A stretch of DNA of 64,000 nt from Tractidigestivibacter sp050946515 (GTDB lineage: Bacteria; Actinomycetota; Coriobacteriia; Coriobacteriales; Atopobiaceae). Under the pieces are notes generated by a model that was not told where the DNA came from, made no database searches, and saw only the letters and a list, made by a program, of their open reading frames with translations. Numbering within the stretch: position 1 is the stretch's first letter; every line of letters begins with the position of its first letter. The translations under genes and the position numbers were made by a program. The stretch spans positions 20,015 through 84,014 of the forward strand of contig NZ_JBMNUX010000011.1 of assembly GCF_050946515.1 (NCBI RefSeq), given 5' to 3'. Shown piece by piece: positions 43,396-51,213 of this stretch.

Positions 43396-44286
43396 ATGGC
43401 ACAGACGGACGAAGAGAAGATTCGCCAGGAGATGGACGAGGTCATGCACGGCGGCTCTGGCAAGGCTCAGGGACAGGCTGGCCCGGCCGCCTTCCAGCAG
43501 AACGACGCGAGCAAGATTCACAACGTGATTGGCGTCATCTCAGGCAAGGGCGGGGTCGGAAAGTCGCTGGTCTGCGGCATGCTGGCCGTCGAGCTTGCGC
43601 GCCAGGGCAAGCGCGTGGGAATCCTGGACGCCGACGTCACCGGCCCCTCTATCCCCAAGATGCTGGGTCTGGGCGGCGTGCGCGCCATGGCGCAGAACAA
43701 CCTGATCCTGCCGGCCATCACCGAGGGCGGCATCGAGGTCATGAGCGCCAACTTGGTGCTTGAGCACGAGACCGACCCCGTCATCTGGCGTGGCCCTGTC
43801 ATCTCTGGCGTCATCAAGCAGTTCTGGGAGGAGTGCGCCTGGGGGGAGCTCGACGTGCTGCTCGTCGACATGCCTCCGGGAACGGGCGACGTGCCCCTGA
43901 CCGTCTTCCAGTCGCTGCCCGTTGAGGGAGTCGTCGTGGTGTCCTCGCCGCAGGACCTGGTCCAGATGGTCGTTGGCAAGGCATTCAACATGGCCAAGCT
44001 GATGAACGTGCCCGTGCTTGGCCTTGTCGAGAACATGGCCTACTTCACCTGCCCCAATTGCGGCGAGAAGATCTGGCCGTACGGCCCCAGCCGCCTTGAG
44101 GAGACCGCCAAGGCCTACGACATCGACGCGCTGGACGAGCTGCCGATAGACCCCAAGCTTGCCGCGGCATGCGACGCCGGGACGCTCGAGCGCGAGCTTC
44201 CGCAGGACGCGCTCCCCAAGGCCGCCGCTGCCGTGAAGGCGGTCTGCGGGCTCAGCGACGCAAAGCGCGCTGCCGGCCTGGAGTAG
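43396..44286 (+). CDS. Mrp/NBP35-type iron-sulfur cluster carrier ATPase
   Basis: 296-aa P-loop ATPase thought to hold and deliver Fe-S clusters. It has the deviant Walker A VISGKGGVGKS (residues 48-57), DADVTGPSIPKMLG, DMPPGTGDV and a CPNCG motif near residue 220 that bridges the cluster between subunits. The N-terminus lacks the extra cysteine set of eukaryotic NBP35. ATG 43396 follows GAGGGAG. Its stop is two bases before the next gene, an FAD dehydrogenase. Confidence 0.93.
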   Translation: MAQTDEEKIRQEMDEVMHGGSGKAQGQAGPAAFQQNDASKIHNVIGVISGKGGVGKSLVCGMLAVELARQGKRVGILDADVTGPSIPKMLGLGGVRAMAQNNLILPAITEGGIEVMSANLVLEHETDPVIWRGPVISGVIKQFWEECAWGELDVLLVDMPPGTGDVPLTVFQSLPVEGVVVVSSPQDLVQMVVGKAFNMAKLMNVPVLGLVENMAYFTCPNCGEKIWPYGPSRLEETAKAYDIDALDELPIDPKLAAACDAGTLERELPQDALPKAAAAVKAVCGLSDAKRAAGLE

Positions 44287-44288
44287 CC

Positions 44289-45524
44289 GTGGCGCCGCGC
44301 GCAAAAAAGCCATCGCGAGCAGAGCGGACCCGTCAGCTGGAGAAGCGAGCCTCGGCCGTTGAGGTGCCGTCCTCTGCAGACGTCGTGATCTGTGGAGGGG
44401 GCGCCGCCGGCATTGTTGCCGCCATCTCGGCGGCAGAGGCCGGCGCGCGCGTCGTCGTGCTCGAGCGCGCCCTCGAGTGCGGCAGGACGATCCTGGCGAC
44501 GGGCGGCGGCCGCTGCAACTTTGCGAACGCGCGCCTCGACATGGCTCACTACAGGAATCCCGAGTTCGTCGCGGCCGTCGCCGGTCCCTCGTTTCTGGAC
44601 GACGTGCTGGGGTTTTTCTCCAACTGCGGCCTTGGCTGGGCAGAGGAGGCCGAGGGGCGCCTCTACCCCATCACGCGCGAGTCGTCCACGGTGCGGGAGG
44701 TGCTGCTTGCGCGAGCCGCGAGGGCAAACGTCACCCTGGCATGCGGCCGAGAGGCGAAAGGGATACGGCGCGGTGGGCAAAGCGGGCAAGGGCTTGAGGT
44801 GCGCTATTGCGATACGTTCGGAGGCAAGGAGCCCCGCACGATGACAGCCAACGCCGTGGTGCTTGCGACGGGAGGCGGAAGCGCCAGGACGGCCGAGTCG
44901 CTGGGCATTCCCACGGTGAGCGAGCATGCAGCGCTCTGCCCCCTTGCCTGCAAGGGGCTTGACTTTGCTCGGCTTGACGGCCGTCGAGCCCACGCAACGG
45001 CAACGCTCTCGCGTGACGGCAAGACGCTCGCGGTCGAGAAGGGCGAGGTCCTCTTTCGCCCCTATGGCATCTCCGGGATTGCGACCTTCAATCTGTCGCG
45101 CAAGGCCCAGGCTGGCGACACGATCGCGCTCGACTTTCTCCCAACCTTGTCCCTCAAGCAGGCTCGCGCGCTCTACGCGCGCGGAAAGGGCGCCATGGGG
45201 CTCCTCGACGACGAGCTTGCGCATCAGCTCTCGCGGACGGGCGATGTCGTTGCGGCGGCAAAGAGCTGCAGGCTTCTCGTCTTGGGCACCACAGACGAGG
45301 GCCACGCCCAGGTGAGCGCAGGAGGCATTGCGACAGGCGCGCTTGACCCCTCGACGCTTGGGGCATACGGCTGCCCTGACCTTTTTGTCTGCGGCGAGGC
45401 CGTGGATGTAGACGGAGACTGTGGCGGCTTCAACCTTGCATGGGCTTGGAAAAGCGGCATGGTCGCTGGGAGCGCGGCTGCCAAGAGGTGCCGCGAAAAG
45501 CGGAAGTGTCGCGACCAGCGTTAG
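44289..45524 (+). CDS. NAD(P)/FAD-dependent oxidoreductase (HI0933/BaiN-like)
   Basis: 411-aa flavoprotein. The dinucleotide-binding start DVVICGGGAAGIVAAISAAEAG is followed by the family motif ILATGGGRCNFAN and a second GATGGG-like LATGGGSARTAESLG. The C-terminal CGEAVDVDGDCGGFNLAWAWKSG is diagnostic of the HI0933 (BaiN) family, whose bile-acid member reduces double bonds. A GTG start at 44289 lies two bases after the Mrp stop, with GGAG inside the Mrp end, so the two are coupled. The actual substrate is unknown. Confidence 0.9.
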   Translation: MAPRAKKPSRAERTRQLEKRASAVEVPSSADVVICGGGAAGIVAAISAAEAGARVVVLERALECGRTILATGGGRCNFANARLDMAHYRNPEFVAAVAGPSFLDDVLGFFSNCGLGWAEEAEGRLYPITRESSTVREVLLARAARANVTLACGREAKGIRRGGQSGQGLEVRYCDTFGGKEPRTMTANAVVLATGGGSARTAESLGIPTVSEHAALCPLACKGLDFARLDGRRAHATATLSRDGKTLAVEKGEVLFRPYGISGIATFNLSRKAQAGDTIALDFLPTLSLKQARALYARGKGAMGLLDDELAHQLSRTGDVVAAAKSCRLLVLGTTDEGHAQVSAGGIATGALDPSTLGAYGCPDLFVCGEAVDVDGDCGGFNLAWAWKSGMVAGSAAAKRCREKRKCRDQR

Positions 45525-45570
45525 AATAGGACCCCAGCGATAGCACATTGATTTTCGGCAGGGGCGACAT

Positions 45571-47229
45571 ATGGTAGAGGTCAGCGGCATTCGTATTCCT
45601 GTAGGGCGGCTCGACGGCACAGATTCTCGCGAGCTCACCGCGCTACGACGCGCCCTCTCCAAAAAGCTGCGCATCCAACAGAGCCAGATTGTGCTGATCG
45701 AGCGCCGTCGCAGGTCGATTGACGCCCGGAAGCATGGTGAGGTGCAGCTCATCTATACGGTGCGAGTCTCGCTTGCCCCAGAGCTTGACGAGAAGGAGCT
45801 TGTCGACGGCCTCGTTGCAAAGGACGGCGCGAAGAACGTGAGGCTTGTGGACGAGAAGCCCGCAAGCTATCCCTCCCCCATCGCATTGCCTGACGACGGT
45901 CCGACCATCGTCGTGGGTGCAGGGTGCGCAGGGCTGTTCTGCGCGCTCTCGCTTGCGCGCGCAGGGCTTCGCCCGCTGGTGGTGGAGCGTGGAGACAACG
46001 CGTCGCGCCGGACGCGCGTGGTAGTGCGGCACACCAGGACCGGCGAGCTTGACCCTGAGAGCAACATCCAGTTTGGCGTCGGGGGCGCAGGGACCTTCTC
46101 TGACGGCAAGCTCCAGACCGGCACAAAGAGCCCCTATCACAGGCTGATCCTTCAGACCTTTGTTGACGCAGGTGCTGACCAGCGCATTTTGTGGGAGGCA
46201 AAGCCGCACATCGGAAGCGACGTGCTGCCCGAAGTCGTTACCCGGATTGTCTCGATGATCGAGGAGGCCGGCGGAGAGCTGCGCTGCCGCTGCCGGCTGA
46301 GAGAGCTTGAAATCTCCAACGGCAAGGTTAGCGCCGTTGTGCTCGAAAGCCATGACCCCACAACGGGAATCGTGAGCGAGGAGAGAATCCCCTGCTCTCG
46401 CGTCGTGCTTGCCTGCGGGCATTCCGCAAGGGACGTGTTCGAGATGCTGCACGAGCGCGGCGTCTCGATGGAGCGCAAGACATTCGCCATGGGCGTTCGC
46501 ATCGAGCACTTGCAGGCAGACGTCGACGGCCAGCTCTATGGGAAGGAGGCAGGCAACCCGGTGCTTGGCGCCGCCCCCTATAAGCTTGCCGTCCACCTGC
46601 CGTCTGGAAGGAGCGCCTTCTCCTTCTGCATGTGCCCCGGCGGCTACGTCGTTTCTGCAGCAAGCGAGCCAGGTGGGGTCGTAACCAACGGCATGAGCCT
46701 GTCGGACCGCGCTGGGAAAAACGCAAACGCTGGGCTTCTTGCCAACGTCTTCCCGACTGACCTTCCCGGCGACGACGTGCTCGCAGGTGTCGAGCTGCAG
46801 CGAGCCTGCGAAAGGGCGGCCTTTGCCGCCGGAGGAGGCGGCTACGTGGCGCCTGCGCAGCTGGTCGGAGACTTCCTGCAGGGAGCAAAGTCAAGCGGGC
46901 CGGGCTCGGTTGAGCCCACCTACCTACGAGGCGTTGCTTGGGGAGACGTTTCTTCCTGCCTTCCCTCCTACGTTTCCGATACGATTCGCGCCGCCATCCC
47001 AGAGATGGCCCATAAGCTGCACTGCTACGGCAAGCGCGACGGCGTACTGACCGGCGTCGAAACGCGCTCGAGCTCCCCGGTGCGCATTACGCGAGGGTCT
47101 GACTACCAGAGCGTCAATGTGGCGGGCCTGTGGCCGGTTGGCGAAGGCGCTGGCTACGCGGGCGGCATCATGAGCGCGGCGACCGACGGGCTGAACGCCG
47201 CCGACGCGATTCTCCGCTCGCTTGTCTAG
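45571..47229 (+). CDS. FAD-dependent dehydrogenase (COG2509-like)
   Basis: 552-aa protein. Residues 1-100 form a small alpha/beta domain specific to this family (IRIPVGRLDGTDSRELTALR). The FAD site TIVVGAGCAGLFCALSLARAG follows, then ESNIQFGVGGAGTFSDGKLQTGTK, the signature of these uncharacterised dehydrogenases. The C-terminus has LWPVGEGAGYAGGIMSAATDG. The start at ATG 45571 has CAGGGG upstream. It is transcribed in the same direction as Mrp and the HI0933-like gene, 46 bases after the latter, and is probably in the same operon. Confidence 0.92.
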   Translation: MVEVSGIRIPVGRLDGTDSRELTALRRALSKKLRIQQSQIVLIERRRRSIDARKHGEVQLIYTVRVSLAPELDEKELVDGLVAKDGAKNVRLVDEKPASYPSPIALPDDGPTIVVGAGCAGLFCALSLARAGLRPLVVERGDNASRRTRVVVRHTRTGELDPESNIQFGVGGAGTFSDGKLQTGTKSPYHRLILQTFVDAGADQRILWEAKPHIGSDVLPEVVTRIVSMIEEAGGELRCRCRLRELEISNGKVSAVVLESHDPTTGIVSEERIPCSRVVLACGHSARDVFEMLHERGVSMERKTFAMGVRIEHLQADVDGQLYGKEAGNPVLGAAPYKLAVHLPSGRSAFSFCMCPGGYVVSAASEPGGVVTNGMSLSDRAGKNANAGLLANVFPTDLPGDDVLAGVELQRACERAAFAAGGGGYVAPAQLVGDFLQGAKSSGPGSVEPTYLRGVAWGDVSSCLPSYVSDTIRAAIPEMAHKLHCYGKRDGVLTGVETRSSSPVRITRGSDYQSVNVAGLWPVGEGAGYAGGIMSAATDGLNAADAILRSLV

Positions 47230-47285
47230 CACATGGGCACGGCGACCGCAGGCCACTGGCAAGCCGAAAGCTTCTTCGACAGCAC

Positions 47286-47319
47286 GCGGTCGCGCCACAC
47301 AGAGACATGGCGCGACCGC
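47286..47319. terminator. Perfect hairpin between convergent genes
   Basis: GCGGTCGCGCCA (47286-47297) pairs with TGGCGCGACCGC (47308-47319) with a 10-base loop, between the FAD dehydrogenase and DUF35 stops. There is no U-run; possibly a bidirectional terminator. Confidence 0.5.
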
Positions 47320-47349
47320 TAGCACGGGGTGGTTGGCCTAAGAGCGGCT

Positions 47350-47829
47350 TTAGTCTATGAGTCGAGCGACGGGAATCGAGTTTCCAGCAACCTTCCTGAT
47401 GTCGATGTGAACGCGGCGAGGCAGCGTCTTCAGCGCGGGCCACAGGTCGCGGTTGTACATGACCCCGAAGCCTCCAACGAAGCACTGGATTGACGGGCCG
47501 TCGTCGAGCACGACCTCGCCCCAGACGTAGTTGCTGGTTGCAGGCTGCTCCTTCCAGCCCTTCTCCTTCTGCAGGTTCTTCAGCTTGACGCCATCGATGG
47601 TCGAGAAGTCGGAGAACTCAGGAAGCGTGTCTCCCGTGGGGCTGAAGATCTTGAGGGTGCCCTCGGGTTTGAGCTCGATCTCCTCAAGGTCGGGGCTTCC
47701 GCACTTGTCACAGAAGGCTACGTACTCATAGCGGACGGCACCGCACTTCTTGCAGCGCTGGCCTGCGAGAATCCCCTTGTCCATGGCCTTGTAGAACTCT
47801 TCGACGTAGTTGCGATACGTATTGATCAT
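47350..47829 (-). CDS. DUF35 OB-fold/zinc-ribbon protein, thiolase partner
   Basis: 159-aa acyl-CoA-binding OB-fold protein of the DUF35 family. A rubredoxin-like zinc ribbon opens it (RCKKCGAVRYEYVAFCDKCG), then the OB fold (GTLKIFSPTGD, VWGEVVLDDG). Such proteins bind a thiolase-fold enzyme and either channel acyl-CoA (archaeal HMG-CoA synthase, PhlB in diacetylphloroglucinol synthesis) or act in steroid retro-aldol reactions. It starts 18 bases after the thiolase stop, so they form one unit. ATG 47829 follows GAAGGGA. Confidence 0.9.
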   Translation of the reverse strand: MINTYRNYVEEFYKAMDKGILAGQRCKKCGAVRYEYVAFCDKCGSPDLEEIELKPEGTLKIFSPTGDTLPEFSDFSTIDGVKLKNLQKEKGWKEQPATSNYVWGEVVLDDGPSIQCFVGGFGVMYNRDLWPALKTLPRRVHIDIRKVAGNSIPVARLID

Positions 47830-47846
47830 GCCTGTTCCCTTCGAGA

Positions 47847-49148
47847 CTAGAGCTGTTGCAAGACGGTGACGGCATAGTTGAAGCCAGAGCCCATGGTGAT
47901 GCTGACGCAGGCTTCGGGAATCTTCTTGACCTGTCGCGCGCCCGCCTCGCCGCGCATCTGGAGCATGCACTCGACAACCTCGGCGATGCCGGTGGCGTCA
48001 TTGCCGTTGCCGCAGGAAAGCATGCCGCCATGGGTGTTGATCGGCTTGTCGCCGTCGTAGCGGGTGCGACCCTCCAGCACGTACTTCCACGCCTGTCCCC
48101 TGGGAATGAAGCCGGCGCGCTCAGTGAACGTGACGCACTCTTCTCCCCAGTCGTCGTGCATGCTCATGTAGCCGATGTCCTTGGGGTCGAGGTCGCTCAT
48201 CTCGTAGGCGATCTTGAAGGCGTTGTCGAAGCCGAAGAGCCTGCCCTTGCCGTTGATGTCGCTCTTCCCGTAGTTGAATCCATTGGTGCAGTGTCCGATG
48301 CCGCCGATGCGCACGGCCTTGTCGGGATGGCCGCTGTACTTGCTCACGTCCTCGGCGCGGCACACGATCACGCATGCAGCGGCGTCCGTCTCAATCCATG
48401 CATGCATCCTGCGTCGCGGATAGGGCTGCCAGGGCGACGAGTTCACGTAGTCCATCACGTTGTCGAAGCCGTGGTCGGCCGCCTCCTGCTCGAAGGTGTA
48501 GCCATAGCGGTAGGCCTTGGGGTTCAGCTGGGCGGTATCGCGCATGTTGAACATGTGCTGGTCCATGACCTTCGTGAAGGTGTCCAGAGGCACGTCATAC
48601 TCGAGGCAGTACTCGTAGATTGGCCACCAAGTTTCCGCAGCAGACCAGACGGCTCCGTGCGTGTTCACGTAGGCATAGTCAAAGCCGCCGTAGTTGTTCT
48701 CCATGAACCACTTCTGGTCGATGGGCTCCAGCCCGTTTGGCTGCAGGTCCTTCGTGCTCTGAACGGTCGGGGTGATTACGCCAAGAACGGCGACAACATC
48801 GGCATGGCCGGACGCGACCATATCTGCCGCAAGCCGAATGGAGCCGGGACCTCCCGCGCACGCTTCCTCTGCGCGAATGACGGGCTTGCCTGCCATGCCA
48901 ACGTATTCGGAAATCGTGTTCGCAATCGCCACGCCAGCCTTCACGTTGCTCGCGATGGTGTTTGAGACGATCATCGCGTCCACGTCGCCCATAGTCAGCC
49001 CAGCGGACTCGCATGCCTCGGTCGTTGCCCACATGCAAAGATCGCGAAACGTCTTGCCCTTGAGCTCTGGCGTCTGGAGCAGGAAGCCGTGCTTCGTATA
49101 GCCGCCGCCGATAAGGGCCACGTCATGTTCCCATTTGTTGATCGCCAT
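47847..49148 (-). CDS. SCP-x-type thiolase-like enzyme
   Basis: 433-aa thiolase-superfamily protein. The nucleophile Cys is in RAEEACAGGPGS (C97) and the His of the H-D-x motif in MSMHDDWGEEC. The position normally reading GHPxGATG instead reads GNGNDATG, so the usual His there is Asn, preceded by INTHGGMLSC. This suggests a reaction other than plain CoA thiolysis, for example an acyl transfer or retro-Claisen step like PhlC or Ltp2 (inference). It pairs with the DUF35 gene. A 27-base imperfect palindrome lies 36-62 bases upstream, and a TetR regulator gene lies further upstream. Confidence 0.88.
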   Translation of the reverse strand: MAINKWEHDVALIGGGYTKHGFLLQTPELKGKTFRDLCMWATTEACESAGLTMGDVDAMIVSNTIASNVKAGVAIANTISEYVGMAGKPVIRAEEACAGGPGSIRLAADMVASGHADVVAVLGVITPTVQSTKDLQPNGLEPIDQKWFMENNYGGFDYAYVNTHGAVWSAAETWWPIYEYCLEYDVPLDTFTKVMDQHMFNMRDTAQLNPKAYRYGYTFEQEAADHGFDNVMDYVNSSPWQPYPRRRMHAWIETDAAACVIVCRAEDVSKYSGHPDKAVRIGGIGHCTNGFNYGKSDINGKGRLFGFDNAFKIAYEMSDLDPKDIGYMSMHDDWGEECVTFTERAGFIPRGQAWKYVLEGRTRYDGDKPINTHGGMLSCGNGNDATGIAEVVECMLQMRGEAGARQVKKIPEACVSITMGSGFNYAVTVLQQL

Positions 49149-49183
49149 TAGCGATACCTCTCCTTCTGTCGAAGATACCGTTC

Positions 49184-49210
49184 TTTTCCCAGGTCCCGGG
49201 CCCCGGAAAA
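49184..49210. promoter_or_regulatory. Imperfect palindrome upstream of the thiolase gene
   Basis: TTTTCC (49184-49189) and GGAAAA (49205-49210) flank a GC-rich centre with CCCGGG, 36-62 bases before the thiolase start. Position and symmetry fit a repressor operator, possibly for the TetR protein encoded at 49653-50231. Confidence 0.4.
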
Positions 49211-49508
49211 TGGAAACTCAAGAGATAGAGAGCCCAATTACGCGCAGGGGGATGGACAACGTTTGGCTCTTCATCGTGTTGTCCCCAGCGCCATTGAGCA
49301 TTGAAAGATGCGAGCAGGACGCTCGAGGGCTCGCTTGCGCGAAGTGTGGCTCGCACTCAGAGAGGAGGACCTTCTTTGATGCCGAGCGAAGGCTCAAGGC
49401 AATGGCAGGGAGTGCCTTGCGAGTGCTATCCATCCGCCCCTCCCCTCCCTGAGATGCGACATGCTGTCGTTTGCTTTCCTTGAGAGAAATGTAGGCGGGA
49501 AACTGACA

Positions 49509-49629
49509 CAGTCCCAGTTCAGAAGAGGTTTCGAGCGTCATCACGAGACGACGCTGGGGACCATCGGTGCAGTCCCAGTTCGACGTTTTGAGCAAAAACT
49601 GTTTCCCAAGACCATTTGCAGTTTTGAGC
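49509..49629. repeat. Short direct repeats in the thiolase-TetR gap
   Basis: The gap 49149-49652 holds no supportable gene. CAGTCCCAGTTC occurs at 49509-49520 and 49570-49581 (61 bases apart), and GTTTTGAGC at 49585-49593 and 49621-49629. GGAAACTGACACAGTCCCAG around 49499-49516 looks like a fuller copy of the first unit. Meaning unknown. Confidence 0.55.
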
Positions 49630-49652
49630 CTGCCGCTTGCCGAATATGACGC

Positions 49653-50231
49653 TTAGCGCCTAACTGGCAGGCAAGCGTCCACGAGGTCGAGAATGACCGA
49701 TGACGCCTCCTCAGGGCTTAGGTCAGGGCGCTCCTTCAGCCAGTAGCAGTTGGCCTCGAGCACGGCACCGCCCACAAAGGACTCAACTATATCAGGCTGG
49801 GCAAGATTGACTTTCGAACGCGAGATCATCGTTTTGAGGTGATGGCAGATGTGGGACTTCACCTTATGGACAAAGAGCGGCTCTCCGCCATCGCAAAGCA
49901 AGGCAACGAAGGTCTTCCTATGCTCGGCAAGGTAGCGCAGGGTATCAACGGTGCCAAAGGTCGAGAAAGAGTAGTCGCCGTCCCCAAGGCGGATTCTGTC
50001 AGCGCGCTGGTCTATCTCATCAAGGCCTTCCATGAGCGTGTCCTGGATGTCTTGCATCACGGCATAGGGGTCATCGTAATAGGTGTAGAAGGTCGTCCGT
50101 GCAATCCCGGCACGCTTTGAAATGGCGGATACGGAGAGCTCGTTCAAGTTACGATTCTTTTCGAGATAGATGTCAATAAGCGCATCCTGGATGAGCTTTT
50201 CTGTTTTCTCGCTAGAGCTCCGCCTTGCCAT
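49653..50231 (-). CDS. TetR/AcrR family regulator
   Basis: 192-aa repressor. The N-terminal HTH spans about residues 10-55, with the recognition part AISKRAGIARTTFYTYYDDP. The C-terminal ligand domain resembles the DhaS/TetR_C group (YLAEHRKTFVALLCDGG). ATG 50231 has AGGTG upstream; the open frame adds 17 codons without homology. It precedes the thiolase/DUF35 genes on the same strand, about 500 bases away, and is the likeliest regulator for them. A short palindrome at 50288-50316 may be its own operator. Confidence 0.88.
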   Translation of the reverse strand: MARRSSSEKTEKLIQDALIDIYLEKNRNLNELSVSAISKRAGIARTTFYTYYDDPYAVMQDIQDTLMEGLDEIDQRADRIRLGDGDYSFSTFGTVDTLRYLAEHRKTFVALLCDGGEPLFVHKVKSHICHHLKTMISRSKVNLAQPDIVESFVGGAVLEANCYWLKERPDLSPEEASSVILDLVDACLPVRR

Positions 50232-50287
50232 GAATTCACCTGTCCCACGCCGTCGCCAACACGACGAGCGGACCGGATCCACCGCGC

Positions 50288-50316
50288 CCGTTCTGTCGTG
50301 CCTTCAAAAAGAACGG
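50288..50316. promoter_or_regulatory. Palindrome upstream of the TetR gene
   Basis: CCGTTCT (50288-50294) and AGAACGG (50310-50316), perfect 7-base arms 15 bases apart, 57-85 bases before the TetR start. It could be an autoregulatory operator, or a weak terminator for the upstream GtrA gene. Confidence 0.35.
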
Positions 50317-50411
50317 AACAAATGATTTTTTCGCAGCTTGCCGCTTAATCACAAGACATTTTTGACGTCATGTGACAGCTTGAGACTACGAAATTAGGGA
50401 AAAACGTCGAG

Positions 50412-50831
50412 CTACTCGCTACTGCTCCGAAAGGTGATCGTGCGATTGAGGGCAAACTGCAGAAGCCCGGCGCTCACAAGCGCGCAGAGCTTCGCCAAAA
50501 GAGAAGAAAACCCCTCGCACGTGGTAAGCGCGGCAATTACCAGCTCTTGGACGCACATGCCGCAGAGCCCGATCCCAATAAACATCACGTAGCGGCGACC
50601 AGGATTGTCGCTCACCTTGAAGGTATACCGACGGTTGAAATAGAAGCTCAGGGTAAGGCCGCATGCAACGCTTATCACATTCGCCACAAGTGGCTCTAGG
50701 CCGAAAAAGCTTGTCAGGCACCAAAAGACGGCCACGTCTGCCGCTGAGCAGACGCAGCCGAAAAGCGCATACGAGATGAGCTGGCGGAAGGCAGACGATG
50801 TGCCGCCTTTCTCCTTCTGAGAGGCGGCCAT
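50412..50831 (-). CDS. GtrA family membrane protein
   Basis: 139-aa protein with four likely transmembrane helices and the GtrA signature near the second helix (YFNRRYTFKV). Family members help flip polyprenyl-linked sugars across the membrane for cell-wall or O-antigen glycosylation. No glycosyltransferase lies beside it. It starts nine bases after the PTS IIB stop, so they share a transcript. Confidence 0.9.
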   Translation of the reverse strand: MAASQKEKGGTSSAFRQLISYALFGCVCSAADVAVFWCLTSFFGLEPLVANVISVACGLTLSFYFNRRYTFKVSDNPGRRYVMFIGIGLCGMCVQELVIAALTTCEGFSSLLAKLCALVSAGLLQFALNRTITFRSSSE

Positions 50832-50840
50832 GGCAGCGCC

Positions 50841-51125
50841 CTACTTCTGGCGAAGAAGCGAGACCAGGCGGGCAAGCTCCTCGTCTTGGTTCATTCCCGT
50901 CAAGAAGGCGACGCCGTTGAAGACGGGGACGCTAAACTCGCGGTCGGGCTTCACGACGGCCACATAGGCGTCTGCGTCCTTTAGAGCCTCATCGAGGTCA
51001 GACACGGCGACGGCAACGACATCCGCATCGACGCCCTCTGCAGCAAGAAGCTTTTTAATCTTGTTCGCGACAGTAGCGGAAGTTGCGACACCCGAACCAC
51101 AAGCAACGACGACCTTTGCAGCCAT
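50841..51125 (-). CDS. PTS IIB component, galactitol/fructose type
   Basis: 94-aa IIB protein with the phospho-Cys loop VVACGSGVATSATVANKI (C9) of the galactitol/ascorbate group. Small, complete, and without a IIC or IIA beside it. The IIA at 37518 is of a matching type and may be its partner, though 13 kb away. Next on the transcript is the GtrA gene. ATG 51125 has GGGGA upstream. Confidence 0.88.
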   Translation of the reverse strand: MAAKVVVACGSGVATSATVANKIKKLLAAEGVDADVVAVAVSDLDEALKDADAYVAVVKPDREFSVPVFNGVAFLTGMNQDEELARLVSLLRQK

Positions 51126-51213
51126 AGGAATCCCCTTTCGTTAACGCGACTCAAATCGCTCTTCGCTCTTGTTCACATAATACTCCACGAAGGCGCGGCA
51201 TCTTTGCCCCCTC

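Noticed and set aside
44115..45752. Long open frame on the minus strand opposite the HI0933-like flavoprotein
   Set aside because: Low-complexity Arg/Ser translation with no motifs; the plus-strand gene has clear FAD and family signatures.
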